A stretch of 64,000 bases of DNA from Nicotiana tabacum. Its lineage: Eukaryota > Streptophyta > Magnoliopsida > Solanales > Solanaceae. The translations under genes were made by a program, and so were the position numbers. The notes below the pieces were generated by a model. It did no database searches. It was not told the origin of the DNA and saw only the letters and a program-made list of their open reading frames with translations. Shown here piece by piece: positions 46,433 to 57,871 of this stretch (positions are counted from its first letter, which is position 1; each line of letters begins with the position of its first letter). Where the stretch lies: NCBI RefSeq assembly GCF_000715075.1, contig NC_134096.1, forward strand, positions 38,761,804 to 38,825,803, read 5' to 3'.

Positions 46433-48401
46433 TGTTACAACCCGCATTTTCGTACGTTAAAGTTTCGTTGTAAGTTAATCGACGTAAGCTCGGAAATGAG
46501 ATTATTTTGAGGTTATAAGTATTATAATATTTCAAACAAGTGACGAGTAAATTCATGAAGGTGAGAGGATAAGCAAATCGAAAAAAATAAATTTCGTCGA
46601 AGTTTGACATTTTGAGATAAAATACGGTCCAAGCTACAATACCCCGTATTTATGGACTAGTGCCATACAAGGTACCACATGACCATGATAGCAAGATATA
46701 TAAAGTAGGTTAAAAGTGAGTAGTATTTTACATAATTTGAGATAATTCTTAATTATGTGGATAATCGGGTAATTATTAATTTTTGGTGGGAGATTAACCA
46801 ATTAATTAAGCATATTTGGATAAGATTAAGTACTCCTCAACGTGGCAGCAAGACATATCAATCAAGTGACTCTTTAATCACATTGCTAGGTGGCACACTT
46901 TAGGAATCAAGTGGTGCCCACAACCACATTGATAAAAGGCTTTCCAAATCCATTTAATAGAGATGCTTATGACTACAAGTAATGGATCTCTTCAGTAGCA
47001 ACATGAATTAAGAGTGATTTGCTTACAAATTTTTATTACAATATTCATTATTCAATAAGAGTGAGATCTTATGTTTGCTAAGCTAACGGATGAAAGCCAC
47101 AAAGAGAATGAATATGAAATCATATTATTCCATTCTTGAAATAGTGTTAACGTGATGTCCATGGATGTATCAGCAACTTAATTTTGAATTATGTAATAGC
47201 AATGTGACTTGCAAATCTAAGGGAGTACGGTACAATCTTTCTCAAGAATATCATATGGACTTTCCCCTACTTCGATCTGTCGTTACGTGTTTTTCGCAAA
47301 GGACGTGTGTTAGAGGGATTGTCAAGAGAACCAGCTCAGGTATGTTAAGGCTATCCCTTTTTTTGTTTTGGCATTATCAATACGATACAAACAAAACGAG
47401 AAAATGCACAATTTTCACAAATGACTCTATTCATAGAAGTACTAGGGGTGTCTATATTCTTGATTCCCTATGTGAATTATTATTATATCTTTTATTCACG
47501 GGTCTCAGAAAAATACGTATTTGACAAAGTTTATCCGAAAGGCATATTGATTTTATGACAATCCAAGAAATATTTTTAACGTAATTTTTATGCATTTCAT
47601 GCATTTATACATGTACATTGACCTATGACCAGAAGGAGTTATATACGCGTATATTATATGTATATGATATATGGGAAAAGGTTATGGCGTTATATACGCA
47701 CCACCACCTGATCAGCTGGTATACGTTGATGATTTGCCCACAGTGGCCGAAATGATATGACGGGATGCCCTCACAGGCTTGATGATGTTATGAACACATA
47801 TACCTATGCATGGTATGACATTTATACGCATATGCATGACATTATAAAAATGAAATGATTCACAGAGTTAAGCAGACGTAAATGTCGAGTCTTTTACTCC
47901 ATGTTTCTCTCATGTCTATTATTTACTGATTTTCGTTCCTTACATACTCGGTACATTATTTGTACTGACATCTCTTTTGCCTGGGGATACTGCGTTTCAT
48001 GCCCGCAGGTCTCGATAGACAGGTCGAGAGTCCTCCAAGTAGGCGATCAGCTCAGCGTAAGATGTCGGTGCACTCCATTTGCTCCGGAGTTGCTTGTTTG
48101 GTCAGTATGGTCTGGATGTATATTGTTTGGTATGGCAGGGCTCTGTCCCGACCTTTATGACAATTATGTATTCTTAGAGGCTTGTAGACATATGTCATGT
48201 ACGTAAAAGATTTTATGACCTTGTCGGTCTATGTTTAATGTACGAGTGGTTATTTTGGTCTTATAGGCCCGTATGTCTTATGTGTAAGTTGGTATTATAT
48301 ATTTTATTCTACTTATCTCACGGCAGCCTCTCTGGCTCAGTTATCATAATATGAAAAATACGTTACGTCGGTACTCAGTTGAGTAAGGTATCGGGTGCCC
48401 G
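46433..48401 (+). mobile_element. 3' LTR of element A
   Basis: Its upstream half follows the A 5' LTR. The stretch from about 47480 to 48200 instead matches the J 5' LTR almost base for base (see findings). It is truncated at 48401. Confidence 0.88.
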
Positions 48402-48599
48402 CATGGGTAATCTCTTGATTTCGGAGGGACGGATACATATCCTAACATTCATCATTTTATATTTAATGATCATCAATCAATCATTGCGGCGTGCAACCCA
48501 TTTCAATCATAATATCATTAATCAATCAATAGCCAATACCTACTCACATTGTCCTTAGTGCCAAATTCCTCAATATTTTCACAATATCCAACTCTCCAA

Positions 48600-50579
48600 T
48601 GTTACACCCCATGTTTTCGTTCGTGAAAGTATGCCATAAGTAAATTGATGGAAGCTTGAAAAATGAGATATTACATCCAGCATTTTCATACGTTAAAGTT
48701 TCGTCGTAAGTTAATCTACATAAGTTCGGGAATGAGATTATTTTGAGATTATAAGCATTATGCTATTTCAAACAAGTGATGAGTAAATTCATGAAGGTGA
48801 AAGGTTAAGCAAATCAAAAAAAATAAATTTTCGTCAAAGTTTGACATGTTGGGATAAAATACAGCCCGAGCTAAAATACCCAGTATTTATGGACTAGTGC
48901 CATACAAGGTACCACATGACCATGATAGTAAGGTGTATAAGGTATGTTAAAAGTGGATAGTATTTTAAGTAATTTGAGATAATCCTTAATTATGTAAATT
49001 ATTAGATAATGGGGGAATTAACAAGTTAATTAATAATTAGGGGTTGATTAATTAAAGTCTTTTGGATAAAGACTAAGGCAAAACGTGGCAGCCACATGGA
49101 AATATATTAGGTGACTCTTGAATCACCTTGCAAGGTGGCAACACTTCAAGATATGGACACTTTATCTCTTTGGATTAAAGGATGTCATCAAATCACTTCT
49201 TTAATTGACAAAAATAAAGATACTTCATCTTCAAGTTACGGATGAACTTCAGCAAGAAAACTTATGCAATGTTATGATCAAAATTACAAAAATGGAGATA
49301 TTTTACATCTACCAAGCAACGAATTTTCAGCAAAAGAAGTTACACTACGTAATATTATAGCAACGAGATTTTACAATTCTAAGGGAGTACAATGCAATGT
49401 TTGTCAAGAATATCATACGGATTTTTCCCTAATTCGATCTTGCCGTCACGTGTTTTGTCGCAATTGTTGTATGTTAGAAGGATTGTTAAGAGAATCGACT
49501 CAGGTATGTTAAGGCTATTCCTTCTTTCTTTTGGCATGATCCATACGATACAAACTAAACGAGTAAACGCACAATTTTTATAAATGACTCTATTCATAGA
49601 AGTATTAGGGGTATCTATGTTATTGATTCCCCATGTGAATTATTATTATATCTTTTATTCACGGGTCTCAGAAAAATACGTATTTGACAAAGTTTATCCG
49701 AAAGGCATATTGATTTTATGACAATCCAAGAAATCTTTTTAACGTAATTTTTATGCATTTCATGCATTTATACATGTACATTGACCCATGACCAGAAGGA
49801 GTTATATACGCGTATATTATATGTATATGAGATATGGGAAAAGGTTATGGCGTTATATACGCACCACCACCTGATCAGCTGGTATACGTTGATGATTTGC
49901 CCACAGTGGCCGAAATGATATGACGGGATGCCCTCACAGGCTTGATGATGTTATGAACACATATACCTATGCATGGTATGACATTTATACGCATATGCAT
50001 GACATTATAAAAATGAAATGATTCACAGAGTTAAGCAGACGTAAATGTCGAGTCTTTTACTCCATGTTTCTCTCATGTCTATTATTTACTGATTTTCGTT
50101 CCTTACATACTCGGTACATTATTTGTACTGACATCTCTTTTGCCTGGGGATACTGCGTTTCATGCCCGCAGGTCTCGATAGACAGGTCGAGAGTCCTCCA
50201 AGTAGGCGATCAGCTCAGCGTAAGATGTCGGTGCACTCCATTTGCTCCGGAGTTGCTTGTTTGGTCAGTATGGTCTGGATGTATATTGTTTGGTATGGCA
50301 GGGCTCTGTCCCGACCTTTATGACAATTATGTATTCTTAGAGGCTTGTAGACATATGTCATGTATATGAAAGATTGTACGGCCTTGTCGGCCTATGTTCA
50401 GTGTATGAGTGATCATTTTGGTCTTATAGGCCAGTATGCCATATGTATAAGTTTATTCCCTCATGCTTTACTCCGGTTCATTTACCTATGATAGAATGAT
50501 ACAAAAGATACATTATGTTGGTGCTCGGTTGAGTAAGGTACCAGGTGCCCATCGTGGCCCATCGGTTTGGGTCGTGAGA
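48600..50579 (+). mobile_element. 5' LTR of element J
   Basis: Begins TGTTACACCCCATG, carries the duplicated terminal unit (second start TATTACATCCAGC near 48669), and ends GGGTCGTGAGA with the usual TGACA changed to TGAGA. It contains the RING-like frame 49264-49512. Confidence 0.9.
49264..49512 (+). pseudogene. RING-finger-like exon inside the J 5' LTR
   Basis: The 82-residue frame has C-x2-C (CNVC), a 12-residue spacer, and then C-x-H-x2-C-x2-C (CRHVFCRNC), i.e. the first six ligands of a C3HC4 RING finger, as in E3 ubiquitin ligases. The next bases are GACTCAG followed by GTATGTTAAGG, a strong plant splice donor, so this looks like an exon whose partner is missing. The last ligand pair is absent. 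The equivalent frames in other L LTRs have lost ligands (55885-56088 reads CNLSQEY, then CHHVFCRD). Probably a captured host exon now part of the LTR; function is unproven. Confidence 0.5.
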
Positions 50580-51836
50580 AAAGTGGTATCAAAGAAGTTC
50601 GGTCCTAGGTAGTCTACAAGCCATGTCTAATAGAGTCTTGCTTATGGGTATGTCGTGCACCACACTTATAAGCTACAGGGCATTTAGGATTGTCACTCTT
50701 TCTTCTTACTCTAGCTCGTGTGGTAGAGCTCAGTTGTAAGAACTCATTTGCTAAACTCTATCTTATTCATAATACGATGATGCCTTCATCCAGAAAGACG
50801 GTTGGTAAGAGATATATTTGTGGAAGGGTTGAGTCAGAGGAACTTAATTTTTGCATCATGCTTATGATGGATAAATATGAGGTATTCAACAGATCATGTA
50901 TGTACTAAGATGTGTAAGCTTCTTGATAAGGATCCCTAAGGCAAGAATGTCTATCCGCTCTTACGGTAAAAAGGAATAAGAGAATCAATCAAAAGATAGA
51001 TACAAGCTTCAACAAGTAAAATGAGCAAGATGAGAAGGGTACGAGGTACCCAGTTAATGAAGATTATCGGTATTTTCAACTACGACAGAAAAATATAAGC
51101 ATTGTCACTTACCTTCAACAGTAACAGATGTATGTAGAATTGGCCACACCCATCTCATTTATGCCCTATGGAAGCTAACAGGAGTAATATAAGAGAAGGA
51201 CGGATATCAGGATACGGCTGGGGCTAGAGTGACCCAAAATGGTGGATGGATTGTTTGCGTTAGTTGACATTTCCGAAGGATAATTGCAAATGTGCTAATA
51301 GATCTCCTTGTGAGACACCCAGATGGTGCACTCTAAAATAGTACAACTAGATATGAGTACTATAAAGATAGGCGCTGGAAGCCTTGAAAGGATAAATATT
51401 ACCTTAGTGTGGCTCGCATCCCTAGTAGAGCAAGAATGTTAAGCAACCCGAAGAGCCACTGGATAGAGCAAAGGGGAGCTAAAAGAAAAAGAATGCATTG
51501 TTTGAGTTTTCAGAATAAAGTGATAGACATAAATGTTAGTGGGAAATAAGAAAAGATTTAATGAAGCATTATGAGTAAGATATGATACATGCATGACAAC
51601 GGTAGATCAAAAAGATGACAGTATTACAGAGTCTATAGTCAAGTGAAGGAAAAGACGAGAGGTGACAGGCCTTGAGACAACAAAAGAGTATATGCCATAA
51701 AGTCATATCCTCATTTCAAGAAATAAGTTCGTGACTCCAACGCGACTACCGGAAGGAAAGGTTAGACCCCAGAATAATAGAAATCAGTATGGGCTGGTGA
51801 ACAAGATAAACTAAACATGAATTAGGGACTGAGTGA

Positions 51837-52049
51837 TTGGATAATAGTCAGCATCATGAGAATTTCAAATTTTGTTCTGGCGATAATATAGTGGACAACA
51901 GAAGAAGATTCATGAGAAATTCAGAGAATGGTCATTCAAGAAGACGCTTCCCTAAAGCAAGTAATGTGAGCAAAGTTAAACTTAAGGGACTGTATGTGCC
52001 AGTTATACTAAGTGTCACCCTCGCGAATAAGGAATTTTATTATCCTTGA
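51837..52049 (+). CDS. Small frame conserved in three L elements (J copy)
   Basis: 70 residues; from about residue 35 it matches the A and B frames (RRRFPKASNVSKVKLKG, VPVILSVTLANKEF) and then stops early. It is the shortest copy. Confidence 0.25.
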   Translation: MDNSQHHENFKFCSGDNIVDNRRRFMRNSENGHSRRRFPKASNVSKVKLKGLYVPVILSVTLANKEFYYP

Positions 52050-55000
52050 TACAGAAGGATCGCCGCAAGGTGAGTAAGGGTCATCGATGATTTGAAAAGA
52101 CGCCAAAGATGAAGAGGTAAAATATCTATAGGTAGATTCTCGTGGCTCCAACTCCTAGTACTCCCCTAAAGGGGGGAATATGGAGTGATGTGGCATTAAG
52201 TCAAGATTTAAGTGGTTCTACTAACTATGTATTAATAAAGGAAAAATGTGATAAGAATGAGAAAGGGATAAGATTGCACTTACTCAAATTTTACTGATAT
52301 GTTACGATTCCAGAACATTATGCAAACACGCTGATAAGGAGAGGAAATAAGGGATGTAATCCTGCCCGAGATGTTATTGATAAATAAGGAGCCAGTACGG
52401 GACGTAAGTTAAGACAGAGTAAATGGCCCAAGAAAGATTACGCGGAATATTGATATAAGAATGGGCCAACAAGTAGTTAGTAGTTGATTCCGGAAGGGCC
52501 TAGTTATGGCTAGACAGGAGGATACAGACAAATTAATAGATCGTGCAAGATAAACAGAGTGAACCCCAACATGGGGAATTCAGTCTCGCAGATATGATAG
52601 CGTGACCTTGAGAAATATTCAGATAAGAGTTGGGGTAGTTAAAGGTACCGCATGAATGTTATGGAAATAAAAGATAGTCTCACTGGGAAGACAGTCAAAA
52701 CTTCAGTTCAGGAGTAACCCTACAAGCACAAGGGCATGGGAATAAGTAACTACGGATAATTATAGGCAAGGACGAACATCAAAAATTCTGTCAACTATAC
52801 GATGTAATAAGCTCGCAGCTTTACAAGAGCTAGAAGGTCTCCCTAAATACTACAACGAAAGACTAGCTGAGGAAATAAGGAAGAAGGCTTCAACCTAAGT
52901 ACAATGACCAAAAGAGGAAATGGTCTTGTAACAACAGTCTCACAACAACATTGGATGCACTCCATAAGGAAATGGCACCTAGCGTGGCTAATGAGTTGGA
53001 AATGAAACCAAAAGTAATATTCGAGACCATATGAATTGCACAAAATTTCGACATGCATGGGAACTAAAATATGCTAAGTATGCACGCAACAAGGGAGCAG
53101 AAAGACCAGGAAAAGTAATTGCTTACGTTTAAAGAAAGCTGAGATGGAACGAAAGGAATTATTCAATCAATGATCCAGGGTTAGTAACGCTCTGAACGCA
53201 CTCAAGATTTTAGAGTATTATCCATGCAGCATGTATGCTGACAATTATACAGCTGTATAAGACTCTGGCATAAGTTAAAAGAAAGAATTTAATCTAGGTC
53301 ATAGACAAGGGATTGAATTTTCAGAAGATTGTATCATGGATATTCCATAGCGTCCATGAAAGCCTAAAGTAATAACTAATACAAGGAGCCACAGATCGAA
53401 AGATAGCTTAAGCCTACATGAAGGCTGATCAGAAGGAAGAGGAAACTAAAGAGTTTAATCAACTAAGTAAATCAGGAGCCTGATTATTGGACCTAGAAAA
53501 TTATAGGAATCGTGATTGAGAACATAGAAGAATCACTCTTAATATCAGAGATACAAGAGAGATAGTACAACAACCATATTTTATGATGGCTCTACGATAA
53601 ATCTAGTTAGAAGAGTACCAGCCTCATAAGAAGTCAGTATGAAGCTCTCACCGGATTATGTATGCACCAGAGGTGCAAATATTATAATAGAGCTTCAAGT
53701 TATGGATGTGAATTATACATGTGTTAAAGCGAGGTCATGAAAGAGATAGAAGATGTGATGCGAGATTTTAAGGTAAGCAAGGTAAAGGTGAACAACGTAC
53801 GAGATACTCAAATGCAGAAAATTGCGAATAATCCATACTGCAGATAGAAGGCTAGAAGTGCTGGGATTCAATATCCAGGAATGGTAGCGGCGTCGTCAGT
53901 GGCATATCTCCCAACCTATGGTTTCTAAGTATTGAGAGGTCTAATTAAGAGAGTAAAGAAGAGTTAGAGATGATGTGATGTCTCGTTTGATGTCCAGGAT
54001 GACATTAGGAAATCTATGGTGCAAGCAAGTGGAAGGAAGGTTGCGAGTAATATAAATAGATATGTATAGGTCTCAAGCTAAAGTATAGTAAAGCGACAAT
54101 GATTTATGACAGGAATAAGGATAAGAAAGGGCGAGTGAGAAGGTGACGAGAATGGATAAGTCCTCAGCATTAAGCCCATGAAAACAAGAGAGTTGATGAT
54201 TTCTCTAAGTTATAGAAAGCTCAGTATAGCCTGACTGAACTCAAAGAAGTCTAATACTAATGGCATTTAGACGAGATGGAATGCCGCCCTGATAGTATAA
54301 TGAGGGTGTAATTGTGATAGATAAAGGATGATGATTGGGCCTTCGATTGAGTAATGATTTGATGAATTGTACAGGATTAAAATACCCACGTAAGGAGAAT
54401 CACATTGGGAAGCTACGAAATACGATTATGAAAGTATAGTATCGTATCACCCCCAGGTGGATCAGGAAAATCACTTCAAATGTTCCACGATGCAACGTGA
54501 GCCCTAGTGGTTATGTAAGAGTTTCAAGTTATCAGTGGTAGATTGTAGATAAATATTGAGGTAAATCAACAATGGATGGACAAAAGTCACAAAGTATGAG
54601 ATGAGATTAGGCCGTCATTCTTAAGATGGACAGTAATGAGGAAGTATTAAAGGATTTAGATTTATACATATGGGATAAGCAACGAAAGTAACCTGAAGTT
54701 CAGTAGCAGGCCTCAGTAACGATAAATCGAAGTAAGAGTTATGGTATAGTATGACCTACCTAGATGCAGTAAAGTCATACGAATGGATAACTGGGTCTAT
54801 GAAATAAGATATAACAATATTCGTAAGTTCAACGAAGTATCGAGCAAAGAACTTCAGTATACCTATAAATGCCCAAAGAGACATATTTTCAAGCTCTGTA
54901 TATGCTTAGAAAGTGGCGCCTAGAGATTGGCTAAAAACTAAAGAAAAAAGGAGAGAAGAGTCACATAGACGCACATACAAGGAAAAAGTAGTACATGCTA

Positions 55001-55076
55001 CATGACAGAAGATAGCAAGAGTTACTAGATTAGAAGAATTTCGACCACAGACCGTGGTGTGAGAAAGAGGCCTAAA

Positions 55077-55090
55077 GGGGGGGGGGGGGG
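55077..55090. repeat. Run of 14 G
   Basis: Uninterrupted G run in the J interior. The A counterpart near 46277 has a six-G run, so it expanded in J. Length may be an assembly-sensitive value. Confidence 0.9.
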
Positions 55091-55234
55091 AATGCCCTGG
55101 CCTTTGGGTTTATTCAAAGACAGTTGCCTAAATGGCAATAAGAGAATTAAAGTATTCACAAGAGCTACGGGTTATGAGAATGATAAGTGCATCAGTCAAC
55201 ATTTGAGGACGAATGTTCCAAATGTGGGGAATGA

Positions 55235-57182
55235 TGTTACACCCCATGTTTTCGTACGTGAAAGTATGCCATAAGTAAATTGATGGAAGCTCGTAAAATG
55301 AGATGTTACATCCCGCATTTTCGTACGTTAAAGTTTCGTCATAAGTTCGGGAATGAGATTATTTTGAGATTATAAGTATTATGCTATTTCAAACAAGTGG
55401 AGAGTAAATTCGTGAAGGTGAGAGGTTAAGAAAATAAAAAAAAATGAATTTTCGTCAAAGTTTGACATGTTGGGATAAAATACGGCATGAGCTAAAATAA
55501 TCGGTATTTATGGACTAGTGCCATACAAGGTACCACATGACCATGATAGTAAGGTGTATAAGGTATGTTAAAAGTGGGTAGTATTTTAAGTAATTTGAGA
55601 TAATCCTTAATTATGTGAATTATTGGATAATGAGGGAATTAACAAGTTAATTAATAATTAGTGGTTGATTAATTACAGTCTTTTGGATAAAGACTAAGGC
55701 AAAACATGGCAGCCAAATGGAAATATATTAGGTGACTCTTGAATCACCTTGCAAGGTGGCAACACTTCAAGAGATGGGCACTTTATCTCTTTGGATTAAA
55801 GAATGTCATCAAATCACTTCTTTAATTGACAAAAATAAAGATACTTCATCTTCAAGTTACGGATGAACTTCAGCAAGAAAACTTATGCAATGTTCTGATC
55901 AAAATTACAAAAATGGAGATGTTTTACATCTACCAAGCAACGGATTTCTAGCAAAAGAATTTATACTACGTAATATTATAGCAATGGGATTTTACGATTC
56001 TAAGGGAGTACGGTGCAATCTTTCTCAAGAATATAATACGGATATTTCCCTAATTCGATCTTGCCATCACGTGTTTTGTCGCGATTGACGTATGTTACAA
56101 GGATTGTTATGAGAATCGACTCAGGTATGTTAAGGCTATTCCTTCTTTCTTTTGGCATGATCCATACGATACAAATGAAACGAATAAACGCACAATTTTC
56201 ATAAATGACTATATTCATAGAAGTATTAGGGGTGTCTATGTTATTGATTCCCCATGTGAATTATTATTATATCTTCTATTCATGGGTCTCAGAAAAATAC
56301 GTATTTAACAAAGTTTATCCGAAAGGCATATTGATTTTATGACAATCCAAGAAATCTTATTAACGTAATTTTTATGCATTTCATACATCTATACATGTAC
56401 ATTGACCCATGAACAGATGGCGTTATATACAAGTATATTATATGTATATGGGATATGGGAAAAGGTTATGGTGTTATATACGCACCACCGCCTGATCAGC
56501 TGGTATACGTTGATGATTTGCCCACAGTGGCCGAAACGATATGACGTGATGCCCTCAGAGGCTTGATGATGTTATGAACACATATACCTATGCATGGTAT
56601 GACATTTATACGCATATGCATGACATTATAAAAATGAAATGATTCACAGAGCTATGCAGACGTACATGCCGAGTCTTTTACTCCATGTTTCTCTCATGTC
56701 TATTATTTACTGATTTTCGTTCCTTACATACTCGGTACATTATTTGTACTGACGTCCCTTTTGCCTGGGGATGCTGCATTTCATACCCGCAAGTCTCGAT
56801 AGACAGGTCTAGAGTCCTCCAAGTAGGAGATCAGCTCAGCGGAAGATGTTGGTGCACTCCATTTGCTCCGGAGTTGCTTGTTTGGTCATTATGATTTAGA
56901 TGTGTATTGTTTGGTATGGCAGGGCTCTGTCCCGACCTTTATGACAATTATGTATTCTTAGAGGCTTGTAGACATATTGTACGGTCTTGTCGGCCTATGT
57001 TCAGTGTACGAGTGATCGTTTTGGTCTTATAGGCCAGTATGTCATATGTATAAGTTTTTTCCCTCATGCTTTACTCCGGTTCATTTACCTATGATGGTAT
57101 GATATGAAAGATACGTTATGTTGGTACTCGGTTGAGTAAGATACCGGGTGCCCGTCGCGGCCTATCGGTTTGGGTCGTGACA
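55235..57182 (+). mobile_element. 3' LTR of element J
   Basis: Begins TGTTACACCCCATG with the duplicated terminal unit and ends GGGTCGTGACA next to TCCAA. It carries a decayed version of the RING-like exon (55885-56094, stop after FCRD) and the conserved block TGACGTCCCTTTTGCC at about 56748. Confidence 0.92.
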
Positions 57183-57871
57183 TCCAACTCATGCATATAT
57201 ATATATAAAACGACATAATAAAAGGGCATCATACATGACAATAAGGAAGAGGATAAAAGCTCCGATGGCTAAACAATGACTTTGGCAAGTCATGTAACTC
57301 AATTTATCACAATAGCTCAATAACCTATATAACATGTTCTAGCTTACTCATATTATTTATCATGAGTCAATTAGGTTATAGAAACCACCAAAGTCATGGA
57401 ACAAATAAAACAAGTGTATGTCTACGTATTTATAATAAAGCTCAACATGACAAAATAATCTTTCATGTCAAATAAACAAGTCACAACCCTACACATGCTC
57501 CTAAGTCACGAATACAAATTATCATGTAATCATATAATCAGTTAAACACGAATAACAACTTCACATAATTTAGTAGAGCACAATTCAAGTCAATAATACC
57601 ATATATGGTCAAGACCTAGCGACGCATATGTTCCCGTCAACCTGTATATACGTGGCTCCTAAATCATGAATCAAGTACCATATAGATCACCTATTGGGAT
57701 AATTCCCTCTTACAAGGATAAACAAGAGACTTACCTCCACCCGACAAGCTTTAATTAACAACAAACCACCTTTCCGTACAAATCCAATACCGAAAGACTC
57801 GAATCTAGTCAAATACAACTCAATAACGTCAAATAAAACCATTGGAAATAACTCAAAATAATAAAGCTTTG

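Larger units (their letters stand above)
39810..48401 (+). mobile_element. Element A (family L LARD)
   Basis: 5' LTR 39810-41808, primer site 41813-41826, interior 41809-46432, polypurine tract 46419-46432, 3' LTR 46433-48401. The 3' LTR stops at GGGTGCCCG, about 35 bp short of the usual end, and LTR I sequence follows, so the right duplication is lost; the left flank is AGTTT. The interior of about 4.6 kb has no gag, protease, polymerase or integrase motif, although its length and sequence are shared with B and J. Such long non-coding elements (LARDs) depend on enzymes from autonomous relatives. Confidence 0.9.
48600..57182 (+). mobile_element. Element J (family L LARD), complete, TSD TCCAA
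   Basis: TCCAA flanks it at 48595-48599 and 57183-57187. 5' LTR 48600-50579 (1980 bp), primer site 50584-50597 (TGGTATCAAAGAAG, two changes), interior to 55234, polypurine-type tract AATGTGGGGAATGA at 55221-55234, 3' LTR 55235-57182 (1948 bp). Total 8583 bp with all structural signals but no coding domain. The interior is co-linear with A and with B inverted. A 14-G run at 55077-55090 lies near its 3' end. Confidence 0.93.

Noticed and set aside
48402..48599. Independent gene or spacer between elements A and J
   Set aside because: It is the third piece of solo LTR I, as shown by position and by the TCCAA continuation at 57183.
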